The notes under the pieces were generated by a model that saw only the letters and a program-made list of their open reading frames with translations, did not search any database and was not told the origin of the DNA. This document shows, piece after piece, positions 53,430-64,000 of a stretch of DNA of 64,000 bases. This DNA is from Symbiodinium natans (lineage: Eukaryota; Sar; Dinophyceae; Suessiales; Symbiodiniaceae). Position numbers and translations under genes: made by a program. The first letter of the stretch is position 1; every line of letters begins with the position of its first letter. Location of the stretch: contig CAJNDS010001324.1 in assembly GCA_905221605.1 (NCBI GenBank), positions 254,001 through 318,000 on the forward strand, written 5' to 3'.

Positions 53430-54146
53430 ATGCCGCGGGGCTCGCCAGCCATGGCAGTTGCTGCGGCTGTGCACCGCCTGGCATTGCTGGACCGCCGCCG
53501 AGTAGCACGGAGCATCGCGGCCACGCTGCTGTTGATTGCGGCTTCCATCTTTCTACGACTTCGTCGCAGGCTCCGAGGCGTGAACAGCTTGCCGCGGCTT
53601 CTCAAGATCCGTGGGCCGCCAGTCCATGTGGACGGTACAGCGAGTACCGGAGATGCGGCCAGCACAAATGACGTGGCAGCCAGGAAGGAAGCCGCCCCGC
53701 CCGAGGTGACCTGCGCCGTGCACAATTTCGCCATGTTCAACCTGGGCGAGAACGTTTCGTACCCCGACGGTGAGCAGGGCGAAGTGGTGGGCATCGATGC
53801 AGACGGCGACCTGCAGGTCGTGACCCGAAGTGGTCGACAGGCCACGTGGTATGGCTCGAGATGCTGTAAGGCACTGAGCAAAGGCAACAGAGTGAGGTAT
53901 GCCTGCGGCGAAGTCGCGGAGCTTATGGGTTTTGACGGAGATGGCGACCTCATTGTCCAGAAGAGCGACGGCAAGGTGGCTTGCTGGTACCTCGCTCGCA
54001 CCGAGAGGCTGTTGAGCGTAGGGGATCGCGTGACATACGTTTGTGGCGAAGTGGCGAGCGTGGTCGGCTTCGATGCCGATGGCGACGTGATTGTCCTCAA
54101 GCAGAATGGCCGCCAAGCAACCTGGTTTGCGCACAAGTGCGCGTGA
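53430..54146 (+). CDS. SH3-like-repeat membrane protein, copy 10 (subfamily B, intact)
   Basis: 238 aa. Shares the linker AASTNDVAARKEAAPPEV with copies 12 and 13. Repeat 1 reads YPDGEQGEVVGIDADGDLQ, repeat 2 MGFDGDGDLIVQ, repeat 3 GFDADGDVIVLKQNGRQ; ends AHKCA with TGA. Confidence 0.82.
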   Translation: MPRGSPAMAVAAAVHRLALLDRRRVARSIAATLLLIAASIFLRLRRRLRGVNSLPRLLKIRGPPVHVDGTASTGDAASTNDVAARKEAAPPEVTCAVHNFAMFNLGENVSYPDGEQGEVVGIDADGDLQVVTRSGRQATWYGSRCCKALSKGNRVRYACGEVAELMGFDGDGDLIVQKSDGKVACWYLARTERLLSVGDRVTYVCGEVASVVGFDADGDVIVLKQNGRQATWFAHKCA

Positions 54147-54521
54147 GAGTCACGAGCGATCCTGGTCCTGCGCAAGGACAGCCGCAATTAGTCACGCCTG
54201 CGGCCAACATGGCTGTAGGTGACAGCATGTCAGGACAACCGTCGCCTAGTTACAAATTCTCCTGCATATTTCCAAGAAACTGCACTGACTGTAATCGCTT
54301 GGCTCCTGTCCAACGTTGACACTTCCGTACCGGAGCAAAAAAATGGAGTTCTCAATGCTTAGCTGTCAGGGGGTCGTCAGGCTGCGTAATTCCCAGTGCC
54401 AGTGTGTTGTCTCTACGAATTTTGTGAAGGTGCCCCGGCGCCTGCCCCACCACACGGGGCGCGGGGGAAAGTTTTGTTACAATCTTATGCCCTAAACCCT
54501 GAACCTTTAAACCCTTGTCAG

Positions 54522-55440
54522 GTTTACACCTCTCTGGGACTCACGCCAGCCACAAACTTGCAATTAACGTCACTGTGGTTTGGGCGGCTGCAAGTCGCAA
54601 TTGCTAGTCATACCGGTCGACCTATGTGATCACAACCACCTGTCCACCCGACCCCCGCCCGTAGGTGAGTCAATTGAGTCCCAAACCTTGAACCCTGCAG
54701 CCTAAGCGCAAAAACACAGTTAAATCCCTGAAGCCCAAAACGCCCCACTTCAGCAACAACTCCAATAGACCGCAGGCCACGTCCCGGCGTTTCACGTGAA
54801 CTTCCGCGGTGCAAGATGGGCGAGGCATGGAACGAGGGTTCATGGGGTTTGTGGGGTTTTAAGGGTTTGTAGGGTTTCTGGGGTTTAGGGTTTATGGGTT
54901 TATCGGGTTTATAGGGTCTATGGCGTTTGTGGGGTTCAGAGGGTTTATAGGGCTTATGGGGCGTATAAGGCTGATGGGTTGATAGGGGTTTGGGTAGGGT
55001 TGATAGGCTGCAAAGGATTTGTAGGGTTTGTGGGGTTTATAGGGTTTATAGGGGTTCAAGGTTTTCTTGGGTTTCTGGCGTTTGTAGGGTTTATCGGGTT
55101 TACAGGGTTTATAGGGTTTATAGGGTTTATAGGGTTTTTGGGGTTTATAGGGTTTATAGGGTTTATAGGGTTTATAGGGTTTATAGGGCTTATAGGGTTT
55201 ATGGGATTTATGGGGTTTATACGGTTTGAAAAAGTTTATGGGGTTGTAGGGCTTATGTCAAAGTCTAAGGTCTTCAGAGGTTTGGGTGGGTTGAGGGCGC
55301 AGGGTTTCGGTTGTTTTTTCCAGGATGCCCTGTGGAAGATGGAGGTGGGCGATAACACAAATCAACACCGGGAGGATTCGGGTCGGGGTATGTGTCTCCA
55401 GCAGTCTGCTCTGCAGGCGAAAGCAGCTGCAGAGCTCTCT
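54522..55440. other. Type 2 spacer between copies 10 and 11, with GGGTTTATA array (54838-55225)
   Basis: Nearly identical to 47321-48260, with the GGGTTTATA array shorter by about 30 bp. Ends with gatgccctgtggaagatgga and the amylase-exon tail (about 55415-55460). Confidence 0.76.
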
Positions 55441-55606
55441 TTTGCTCTAGGCGCTAGTTCGAGACGAAAGGCAGTTGAGTGACTGTGTTAGGGTTGACGT
55501 CCCTAAGTCGAATCCTTGAAAAAGGTGTTTTGATCTCATGCATGCCTTGCATAGCCGCGGGGCACAAGCTGTCACGCTGGGTGAAGAGACTGGATAAACA
55601 AAAAGT

Positions 55607-56324
55607 ATGCCGCGGGGCTCGCCAGCCATGGCAGTTGCTGCGGCTATGCACCGCCTGGCATTGCTGGGACGCCGCCGAGTAGCACGGAGCATCGCGGCCA
55701 CGCTGCTGTTGATTGCGGCTTCCATCTTTCTACGACTTCGTCGCAGGCTCCGAGGCGTGAACAGCTTGCCGCGGCTTCTCAAGATCCGTGGGCCGCCAGT
55801 CCATGTGGACGGTACAGCGAGTACCGGAGATGCGGCCAGCGCAGGTGAAGTGGCAGCCAGGAAGGAAGCCGCCCCGCCCGAGGTGACCTGCGCCGTGCAC
55901 AGTTTCGCCGTGTTCAACCTGGGGCGAGAACGTTTCGTACCCCGACGGTGAGCAGGGCGAAGTGGTGGGCATCGATGCAGACGGCGACCTGCAGGTCGTG
56001 ACCCGAAGTGGTCGACAGGCCACGTGGTATGGCTCGAGATGCTGTAAGGCACTGAGCAAAGGCAACAGAGTGAGGTATGCCTGCGGCGAAGTCGCGGAGC
56101 TTATGGGTTTTGACGGAGATGGCGACCTCATTGTCCAGAAGAGCGACGGCAAGGTGGCTTGCTGGTACCTCGCTCGCACCGAGAGGCTGTTGAGCGTAGG
56201 GGATCGCGTGACATACGTTTGTGGCGAAGTGGCGAGCGTGGTCGGCTTCGATGCCGATGGCGACGTGATTGTCCTCAAGCAGAATGGCCGCCAAGCAACC
56301 TGGTTTGCGCACAAGTGCACGTGA
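55607..56324 (+). pseudogene. SH3-like-repeat membrane protein, copy 11 (subfamily B), one-base frameshift
   Basis: Total length 718, exactly one more than the 717 of intact B copies. The extra G is in cctggggcgagaacg (about 55919-55924; others have cctgggcgagaacg). The first part is open to 55951, the rest from 55962 to 56324. Otherwise almost identical to copies 10 and 12, so the lesion is recent or a sequencing error. Confidence 0.85.
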
Positions 56325-56687
56325 GAGTCACGAGCGATCCTGATCCTGCGCAAGGAAAGCTGCAATTAATGCAATTAGTCTTGCCTGCGGCCAACATGGC
56401 TGTAGGTGACGACATGTCATGACAACCGTCGCCTAGTTACAAATTCTCCTGCAGATTTCCCAGAAACTGCACTGACTGTAATCGCTTGGCTCCTGTCCAA
56501 CGTCGACACTTCCGTACCGGAGCAAAAAGTTGGAGTGCTCAGTGCTCATTTGTCATGGGATCGCCAGGCTGTAATTCCCAGTGTCCATGTGTTGTCTCTA
56601 CGATTTTTGTGAAGGTGTCCTGGAGCGTGCCCCATCTACACACTGGGAATTCATAAGCCCAAATTCCTAACCCAAAACCCCTGTCAG

Positions 56688-58080
56688 GTCTATGCACCTC
56701 CTTGGGATCCAGGCCAGAGGCCGTTTGGAGTTTAGGGTGTAGGGTTTAGGGGGTTTAGGGTTAGGGGGTTACATAGGGTTTAGGGGTTTAGGGTTAAAGG
56801 GTTTAGGGGTTTCGGGTTTCGGGTTTCGGGTTCCGGGTTCGGGGGTCTAGGGGCTTAGGGGTTTAGGGCTGAGGGGTTTAGGAGTTTCCGATTGTAGGGT
56901 TCAGGGGATTAGGGTTTTGGAGTGCCGTGGTTTAGGGTTTGGGGTTAGGGGTTTAGGGTTTAGGGTTTGGGAGTTTCGGGCTTTAGGGTTTGGGGGTTTG
57001 TTTTGGGGTTGAAGGGTGCAGGGTTTCGCGGTTTGGGGGTCAAGGGTTGAAGGGTTTAGGGGTTTAGGATTAAAGGCCTTAGGGTTAGGGGTTTGGGGTT
57101 CGGGGTTTCGGGCAGTTCTAGACAGGTTCTTGTGGGTACAGGTTTTGTGGGCAAAATGGCGTATACAACGCCTCAGAAACATAATGCCCATGCATGGATT
57201 GCGTGACGGTTTTTGCTTTCGCGCAGGCCGCATTTCTCACTGCCCCGCCCTGATCCGTAGGCCCCACAAAATGGGTGCACTCCACATTTGGCTGACCTCT
57301 AGGAATGCACCTGGATGCTTGCCAGCACTGTATGCACCCTTCGTGAAGTCTCATACTCTGAGCCCACCGATTTTGTTGCACTATGTACTAGGTTTACATG
57401 CACTCCTTTAGTATTCACGGGATTGGACAGCATTCTTGTACAATCTGGCGCTCAACCCGCCAATGCGCACTGGGTTTCAGGACCGATGACAACAAAGAGC
57501 CTCTCACTTTGCCTGACAAGGCTGACGTAGTGCTGAAAGTATCTGAGGGTCTTTTTGCCGCACTGAAGATGTCGGGGGCTGCCGGTTGAAGCGCCTCCTT
57601 TGATGTCAGCCGGCATGCCGCATGCCTGATTCATGCCTGATTCTGCCGACGTTGAGCAGAGGTCGCGACTGAATTGTCTGTGGGCACGATTTGGCCAAAG
57701 GCCTCAGCTTCTCTTGCTCCAGGTGGGATGCTTTGCAGCTCTGGCAGCCCTGTCCGGGGTCTCAGTGTTTCCTTTTGAACCGGGCGGTTGGGAAGGTGTT
57801 TAGTTTGTAGGCTCTCTTTTCGGGGCAGTTTCCGCTAGGTCCGCGACTTCTTAGCCTCGCGCTGATTCCGTGGTCCTAGTCATGCGCGGAATGCACAACT
57901 ATGCTTAAAGTGCTCTCTATGCTTGGGGATGCAAGGTCCTTATGAAAGGCACCTGGAGTAGACCCCAAAACTCCCGTGCAGCACCCCCAGAAAGCCCCTG
58001 TGCGCTGAAAGCCCGTAAGGCCCTGAACCTCTGAATGATACCTGTTACCATCGAATCCCGACACCCAATAATGCTCCCCA
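56688..58080. other. Type 1 spacer between copies 11 and 12
   Basis: Near-identical to 42345-43770 over most of its length, including tgtactaggtttacatgcac and gggattggacagcattcttg. The amylase exon at its end is cut after gaggaactactgg (58092-58107) and joined to aaaaggtgttttgatctcat, removing the rest of that exon and about 190 bp. Confidence 0.76.
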
Positions 58081-58194
58081 AAATGAGCCGCTCGGAGGAA
58101 CTACTGGAAAAGGTGTTTTGATCTCATGCATGCCTTGCATAGCCGCGGGGCACAAGCTGTCACGCTGGGTGAAGAGACTGGATAAACAAAAAGT

Positions 58195-58911
58195 ATGCCG
58201 CGGGGCTCGCCAGCCATGGCAGTTGCTGCGGCTATGCACCGCCTGGCATTGCTGGACCGCCGCCGAGTAGCACGGAGCATCGCGGCCACGCTGCTGTTGA
58301 TTGCGGCTTCCATCTTTCTACGACTTCGTCGCAGGCTCCGAGGCGTGAACAGCTTGCCGCGGCTTCTCAAGATCCGTGGGCCGCCAGTCCATGTGGACGG
58401 TACAGCGAGTACCGGAGATGCGGCCAGCACAAATGACGTGGCAGCCAGGAAGGAAGCCGCCCCGCCCGAGGTGACCTGCGCCGTGCACAATTTCGCCATG
58501 TTCAACCTGGGCGAGAACGTTTCGTACCCCGACGGTGAGCAGGGCGAAGTGGTGGGCATCGATGCAGACGGCGACCTGCAGGTCGTGACCCGAAGTGGTC
58601 GACAGGCCACGTGGTATGGCTCGAGATGCTGTAAGGCACTGAGCAAAGGCAACAGAGTGAGGTATGCCTGCGGCGAAGTCGCGGAGCTTATGGGTTTTGA
58701 CGGAGATGGCGACCTCATTGTCCAGAAGAGCGACGGCAAGGTGGCTTGCTGGTACCTCGCTCGCACCGAGAGGCTGTTGAGCGTAGGGGATCGCGTGACA
58801 TACGTTTGTGGCGAAGTGGCGAGCGTGGTCGGCTTCGATGCCGATGGCGACGTGATTGTCCTCAAGCAGAATGGCTGCCAAGCAACCTGGTTTGCGCACA
58901 AGTGCACGTAA
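58195..58911 (+). CDS. SH3-like-repeat membrane protein, copy 12 (subfamily B, intact)
   Basis: 238 aa, nearly identical to copy 10 (ASTNDVAARKEAAPPEV) except AAAMHRLALL and the end NGCQATWFAHKCT with TAA, which is the ending of copy 5. The 3' flank has a small duplication (aaggaccaaggacagcc) shared with copy 14. Confidence 0.82.
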   Translation: MPRGSPAMAVAAAMHRLALLDRRRVARSIAATLLLIAASIFLRLRRRLRGVNSLPRLLKIRGPPVHVDGTASTGDAASTNDVAARKEAAPPEVTCAVHNFAMFNLGENVSYPDGEQGEVVGIDADGDLQVVTRSGRQATWYGSRCCKALSKGNRVRYACGEVAELMGFDGDGDLIVQKSDGKVACWYLARTERLLSVGDRVTYVCGEVASVVGFDADGDVIVLKQNGCQATWFAHKCT

Positions 58912-59321
58912 GAGTCACGAGCGATCCTGATCCTGCGCAAGGACCAAGGACAGCCGCAATTAGTCACGCCTGCGGCCAACATGGCTGTAGGTGACAGCAT
59001 GTCAGGACAACCGTCGCCTAGTTACAAATTCTCCTGCATATTTCCAAGAAACTGCACTGACTGCAATCGCTTGGCTCCTGTCCAACGTTGACACTTCCGT
59101 ACCGGAGCAAAAAGATGGAGTTCTCAATGCTTAGCTGTCAGGGGGTCGTCAGGCTGCGTAGTTCCCAGTGCCAGTGTGTTGTCTCTACGAATTTTGTGAA
59201 GGTGTTCCGGCGCCTGCCCCACCACAGCAGTCAACCGCCAGATAATGGGCATTCACGGGGCGCGGGGGAAAGTTTTGTTACAATCTTAAGCCCTAAACCC
59301 TGAACCTTAAACCCTTGTCAG

Positions 59322-60210
59322 GTTTACATTTTTTGGGACTCACGCCAGCCACAAACTTGCAATTAACGTCACTGTGGTTTGGGCGGCTGCAAGTCGCAAT
59401 TGCTAGTCATACCGGTCGACCTATGTGATCACAACCCCCTGTCCACCCGACCCCCGCCCGTAGGTGAGTCAATTGAGTCCCAAACCTTGAACCCTGCAGC
59501 CTAAGCGCAAAAACACAGTTAAATCCCTGAAGCCCAAAACGCCCCACTTCAGCAACAACTCCAATAGACCGCAGGCCACGTCCTGGCGTTTCACGTGAAC
59601 TTCCGCGCTCCAAGATGGGCGAGGCATGGAACAAGGGTTCATGGGGTTTGTGGGGTGTTAAGGGTTTGTAGAGTTTCTGGGGTTTAGGGTTTATGGGTTT
59701 ATCGGGTTTATAGGGTCTGTGGCGTTTGTGGGGTTCAGAGGGTTTATAGGGCTTATGGGGCGTATAAGGCTGATGGGTTGATAGGGGGTTGGGTAGGGTT
59801 GATAGGCTGCAAAGGCTTTGTAGGGTTTGTGGGGTTTACAGGGTTTATAGGGTTTAGGGGGTTCAAGGTTTTCTTGGGTTTCTGGCGTTTATAGGGTTTA
59901 TCGGGTTAATAGGGTTTATAGGGTTACAGGGTTATAGGGTTTATAGGGTTTATAGGGCTTATAGGGTTTATGGGATTTATGGGGTTTATACGGTTTGAAA
60001 AAGTTTATGGGGTTGTAGGGTCTATGTCAAAGTCTAAGGTCTTCAGAGGTTTGGGTGGGTTGAGGGCGCAGGGTTTCGGTTGTTTTTTCCAGGATGCCCT
60101 GTGGAAGATGGAGGTGGGCGATAACATAAATCAACACCGGGAGGATTCGGGTCGGGGTATGCGTCTCCAGCGTCTGCTCTGCAGGCGAAAGCAGCTGCAG
60201 AGCTCTCTTT
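59322..60210. other. Type 2 spacer between copies 12 and 13, with GGGTTTATA array (59638-59995)
   Basis: Homologous to 47321-48260 and 54522-55440; the array is shorter, about 80 bp less than in the first. Ends with gatgccctgtggaagatgga and the amylase-exon tail. Confidence 0.76.
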
Positions 60211-60372
60211 TGCTCTAGGCGCTAGTCGAGACGAAAAGCAGTTGAGTGACTGTTTTAGGGTTGACGTCCCTAAGTCGAATCCTTGAAAAGGTGTTTTGAT
60301 CTCATGCATGCCTTGCATAGCCGCGGGGCACAAGCTGTCACGCTGGGTGAAGAGACTGGATAAACAAAAAGT

Positions 60373-61089
60373 ATGCCGCGGGGCTCGCCAGCCATGGCAG
60401 TTGCTGCGGCTATGCACCGCCTGGCATTGCTGGACCGCCGCCGAGTAGCACGGAGCATCGCGGCCACGCTGCTGTTGATTGCGGCTTCCATCTTTCTACG
60501 ACTTCGTCGCAGGCTCCGAGGCGTGAACAGCTTGCCGCGGCTTCTCAAGATCCGTGGGCCGCCAGTCCACGCGGACGGTACAGCGAGTACCGGAGTTGCG
60601 GCCAGCACAAATGACGTAGCAGCCAGGAAGGAAGCCGCCCCGCCCGAGGTGACCTCCGCCGTGCACAACTTCGCCGTCTTCAACCTGGGCGAGAACGTTT
60701 CGTACCCCGACGGTGAGCAGGGCGAAGTGGTGGGCATCGATGCAGACGGCGACCTGCAGGTCGTGACCCGAAGTGGTCGACAGGCCACGTGGTATGGCTC
60801 GAGATGCTGTAAGGCACTGAGCAAAGGCAACAGAGTGAGGTATGCCTGCGGCGAAGTCGCGGAGCTTATGGGTTTTGACGGAGATGGCGACCTCATTGTC
60901 CAGAAGAGCGACGGCAAGGTGGCTTGCTGGTACCTCGCTCGCACCGAGAGGCTGTTGAGCGTAGGGGATCGCGTGACATACGTTTGTGGCGAAGTGGCGA
61001 GCGTGGTCGGCTTCGATGCCGATGGCGACGTGATTGTCCTCAAGCAGACTGGCCGCCAAGCAACCTGGTTTGCGCACAAGTGCGCGTGA
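60373..61089 (+). CDS. SH3-like-repeat membrane protein, copy 13 (subfamily B, intact)
   Basis: 238 aa. Mosaic: HADGTASTGVAAS and TSAVHNFAVF as in copy 14, TNDVAARKEAAPPEV as in copies 10 and 12. Repeat 3 has KQTGRQ, a unique change. Ends AHKCA, TGA. Confidence 0.82.
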   Translation: MPRGSPAMAVAAAMHRLALLDRRRVARSIAATLLLIAASIFLRLRRRLRGVNSLPRLLKIRGPPVHADGTASTGVAASTNDVAARKEAAPPEVTSAVHNFAVFNLGENVSYPDGEQGEVVGIDADGDLQVVTRSGRQATWYGSRCCKALSKGNRVRYACGEVAELMGFDGDGDLIVQKSDGKVACWYLARTERLLSVGDRVTYVCGEVASVVGFDADGDVIVLKQTGRQATWFAHKCA

Positions 61090-61454
61090 CAGTCACGAGC
61101 GATCCTGATCCTGCGCAAGGAAAGTTGCAATTAATGCAATTAGTCTTGCCTGCGGCCAACATGGCTGTAGGTGACAGCATGTCAGGGCAACCGTCGCCTA
61201 TTTTTAAATTCTCCTGCATATTTCCAAGAAACTGCACTGACTGAAATCGCTTGGCTCCTGTCCAACGTTGACACTTCCATACCGGAGCAAAAAAATTGGA
61301 GTTCTCAATGCGTAGCTGTCAGGGGGTCGCCAGGCTGCCAGTGTGTTGTCTCTACGAATGTTGTGAAAGTGTCCTGGAGCGTGCCCCATCTACACACTGG
61401 GAATTCATGGGGGAAGGGGGAGGGCATGTTTTGCAAAACCCAAAACCCCTGTCA

Positions 61455-62600
61455 GGTCTACACCTCCTTGGGACCCACGCCAGAGGCGGTTTGGAATTTA
61501 GGGTGTATATAGGGTTTAGGGTTTAGGGGGTTTAGGGTTTAGGGTTTATTGGTTTAGGGTTAAAGGGTTTAGGGGTTTCGGGTTTCGGGTTTGCGATTGT
61601 AGGGCTTAGGGGATGAGGGTTTTGGAGTGCCGTGGTTTAGGGTTTGGGGTTAGGGGTTTAGGGTTTAGGGTTTGGGAGTGTCGGGCTTTAGGGTTTGGGG
61701 GGTTTGTTTAGGGGAGGAGGGGTTCAGGGTCTAGGGGTTTAGGGTTTGAGGTGTAGGGTTTCGCGGTTTGGGGGTTAAGGGTTGAAGGGTTTAGGGGTTT
61801 AGGATTAAAGGCTTTTGGGTTAGGGGTTTAGGGTTGGGTTTCGGGCAGTTCTAGACAGGTTCTTGTGGGTACAGGTGTTTGTGGGCAAAATGGCGCATAC
61901 AACGCCTCAGAAACATAACGCTCATGCATGGATTGCATGACGGTTTTTGGTTTCGCGCAGGCCGATTTTCTCTCTGCCCCGCCCTGATCTGTTTGCCCGA
62001 CAAAACGGGTGAACTCCACAACTGGCTGACCTCTAGGAATGCACCTAGATGCTTTGCCAGCACTGTATGAACCCTTTCGTGAAGTCTCATACTTTGAGCC
62101 CGCCGATTTTGTTGCACTATGTATTAGCTTTACATGCACTCCTTTAGTCTTCACCAGATTCGACAACATTCTTGTAGGATCTGGGGCCAGCCCGCCAATG
62201 CACAATGGTTTTCAGGACCTTCCGACGACAAAGAGCCTCCCACTTTGCCTGACAAGGCTGGCGTTGGTGAGACGTGCCGAACGTGTCTGCATGTCTTTTT
62301 GCCGCACTGAAGATGTCGGGGTCTGCCGGCTGAAGCGCCTCCTTTGATGTCAGCCGGCGTGCCGCATGCCTGATTCTGCCGACGTTGAGCAGACGTCGCA
62401 CCTGAATTGGTTTTTTCGGCATTCTTTGGCGAAAGGGCTCCGCTTCCCTTGCTCCAGGTGGGATGTTTTACAGCTGTGGCGGCCGTGCCCGGGTCTCAGG
62501 GTTTCCGTTTGAACAGGGCGGTTGGGAAGGTGTTGGTTTTTAGGCTCTCTTTTTTTGGGGCAGTTTCCGCTAGATCCGCGACTTCAGTCATGCGCGGAAT
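61455..62600. other. Type 1 spacer between copies 13 and 14
   Basis: Starts gtctacacctccttgggacc, GGGTTTAG array 61500-61850, gcagttctagacaggttctt block, then a more diverged stretch (acgtgtctgcatgtcttttt) and a shortened end. Only the tail of the amylase exon remains (gcagctgcagagctctcttt, about 62610). Confidence 0.74.
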
Positions 62601-62792
62601 GCACGACAAAGCAGCTGCAGAGCTCTCTTTCGATAGGAGCTAGTCGAGACCAAAGTTAGTGGAGTGACTGCTCTCGGGCTGACGGCCCTAAGTCGAATCC
62701 TTGACAAGGCATTTTGATCTCCTGCATGCCTTGCATAGCCGCGGGGCACAAGCTGTCACGCTGCGTGAAGAGATTGGGTGAAATCAAAAAGT

Positions 62793-63509
62793 ATGCCGCG
62801 GGGCTCGCCAGCCATGGCAGTTGCTGCGGCTGTGCACCGCCTGGCATTGCTGGACCGCCGCCGAGTAGCACGGAGCATCGCGGCCGCGCTGCTGTTGATT
62901 GCGGCTTCCATCTTTCTTCGACTTCGTCGCAGGCTCCGAGGCGTGAACAGCTTGCCGCGGCTTCTCAAGATCCGTGGGCCGCCAGTCCACGCGGACGGTA
63001 CAGCGAGTACCGGAGTTGCGGCCAGCGCAAGTGAAGCGGCAGCCAGGAAGGAAGCCACCCCGCCCGAAGTTACCTCCGCTGTGCACAGCTTCGCCGTCTT
63101 CAACGTGGGCGAGAACGTTTCGTACCCCGATGGTGAGCAGGGCGAAGTGGTGGGTATCGATGCAGACGGCGACCTGCAGGTCGTGACCCGAAGTGGTCGA
63201 CAGGCCACGTGGTATGGCTCGAGATGCTCTAAGGCACTGAGCAAAGGCAACAGAGTGAGGTATGCCTGCGGCGAAGTCGCGGAGCTTATGGGTTTTGACG
63301 GAGATGGCGACCTCATTGTCCAGAAGAGCGACGGCAAGGTGGCTTGCTGGTACCTCGCTCGCACCGAGAGGCTGTTGAGCGTAGGGGATCGCGTGACATA
63401 CGTTTGTGGCGAAGTGGCGAGCGTGGTCGGCTTCGATGCCGATGGCGACGTGATTGTCCTCAAGCAGAATGGCCGCCAAGCAACCTGGTTTGCGCACAAG
63501 TGCACGTGA
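62793..63509 (+). CDS. SH3-like-repeat membrane protein, copy 14 (subfamily B, intact)
   Basis: 238 aa from the shared ATG at 62793; the frame extends five codons further to 62778 (MKSKS). Variants: SIAAALLLIA in the hydrophobic segment, HADGTASTGVAASASEAAARK, EVTSAVHSFAVFNVG. Its linker matches broken copy 9. The array continues beyond it: the next spacer starts at 63925. Confidence 0.82.
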   Translation: MPRGSPAMAVAAAVHRLALLDRRRVARSIAAALLLIAASIFLRLRRRLRGVNSLPRLLKIRGPPVHADGTASTGVAASASEAAARKEATPPEVTSAVHSFAVFNVGENVSYPDGEQGEVVGIDADGDLQVVTRSGRQATWYGSRCSKALSKGNRVRYACGEVAELMGFDGDGDLIVQKSDGKVACWYLARTERLLSVGDRVTYVCGEVASVVGFDADGDVIVLKQNGRQATWFAHKCT

Positions 63510-63876
63510 GAGTCACGAGCGATCCTGATCCTGCGCAAGGACCAAGGACAGCCGCAATTAGTCATGCCTGCGGCCAACATGGCTGTAAGGTGACAACGTG
63601 TCATGACAAGCGTCGCGTAGTTACAAATTCTCCTGCAGATTTCCCAGAAACTGCACTGACTGTAATCGCTTGGCTCCTGTCCAACGTCGACACTTCCGTA
63701 CCGGAGCAAAAAGTTGGAGTGCTCAGTGCTCATTTGTCATGGGATCGCCAGGCTGCGTAATTCCCAGTGCCAGTGTGTTGTCCCTACGATTTTTGTGAAG
63801 ATGTCCTGGAACGTGCACCATCTACACACTGGGACTTCATGGGGGAGGGGGGAGGGCATTTTTGCTACAAGCCCGA

Positions 63877-64000
63877 AAAACCCTAAACCCTAAACCCCAA
63901 ACCCTAAACCCCAAACCCCTGTCAGGTCTATACACCTCCTTGGGACCCACGCCATGAAAGCACGAGAACACAACAAAAACCACCGCAACAAAGAAACGAA
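63877..64000. other. Start of a further spacer, cut by the window end
   Basis: A short CCCTAAA/CCCCAAA run (63880-63915), then gtctatacacctccttggga as at the start of all spacers, then atgaaagcacgagaacacaacaaa, which I do not see in other units. Whether the array continues cannot be told. Confidence 0.6.

Noticed and set aside
42900-62000. A spliced-leader relic in the spacers (tccgtaggccccacaaaatg)
   Set aside because: Only the first seven bases agree with the dinoflagellate leader as I remember it; the rest differs and the motif lies mid-spacer, not before a start codon.

Overview
This window looks like nuclear DNA of a dinoflagellate, probably Symbiodiniaceae-like. That is an inference. 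It rests on single-strand gene order, tandem gene arrays, abundant TTTAGGG-type repeats inside introns, and above all on introns that mostly start with GC or GA instead of GT and end in AG followed by G. By following reading frame and protein similarity I resolved 41 introns in two genes: 26 start GC, 9 GT and 6 GA, and 40 of the 41 acceptors are AG|G. All genes I can support lie on the + strand. I found no tRNA, rRNA, CRISPR array, recognisable promoter or spliced-leader sequence.

Layout. (1) 67-535: a 14-bp minisatellite. (2) 684-6193: a MAK/RCK-family (cilium-length type) protein kinase cut into at least 20 very small exons. (3) About 6943-17078: an unrecognised gene rich in Pro, Ser, Gly and Arg, also in tiny exons. 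(4) 17780-30817: a 25-exon alpha-amylase with an N-terminal starch-binding CBM20 domain and a plant-type GH13 catalytic domain; no signal peptide, so probably a cytosolic starch-degrading enzyme. The introns of genes 2-4 are packed with CCCTAAA/TTTAGGG arrays, a CCCCAAA variant, simple repeats and a small palindromic mobile element.

(5) 30936-63509: starting 118 bp after the amylase stop, a tandem array of 14 copies of one small intronless gene (ten intact, four broken). It encodes a 238-239 aa protein with a short Arg-flanked hydrophobic segment, a Thr/Ala/Pro linker and three about 45-residue SH3-like repeats of the kind seen in Mind bomb/HERC2 and KEG ubiquitin ligases. Copies 1-4 (subfamily A) repeat every about 1.3 kb with CCCTCAA arrays between them. 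Copies 5-14 (subfamily B) repeat every 2.2-2.8 kb with two kinds of spacer that largely alternate from copy 6 on. Both spacer types can be traced to a single stretch at 36.29-37.14 kb, and many units carry a copy of the last exon of the neighbouring amylase gene, so the array appears to have grown by duplication of the amylase 3' end plus the small gene. Three of the four broken copies are interrupted by inverted fold-back duplications of their own sequence, the mark of replication template switching.

Functionally, the window combines a probable cilium/flagellum kinase, a starch hydrolase and a multicopy membrane-anchored repeat protein of unknown role; nothing in the sequence shows that they act together.
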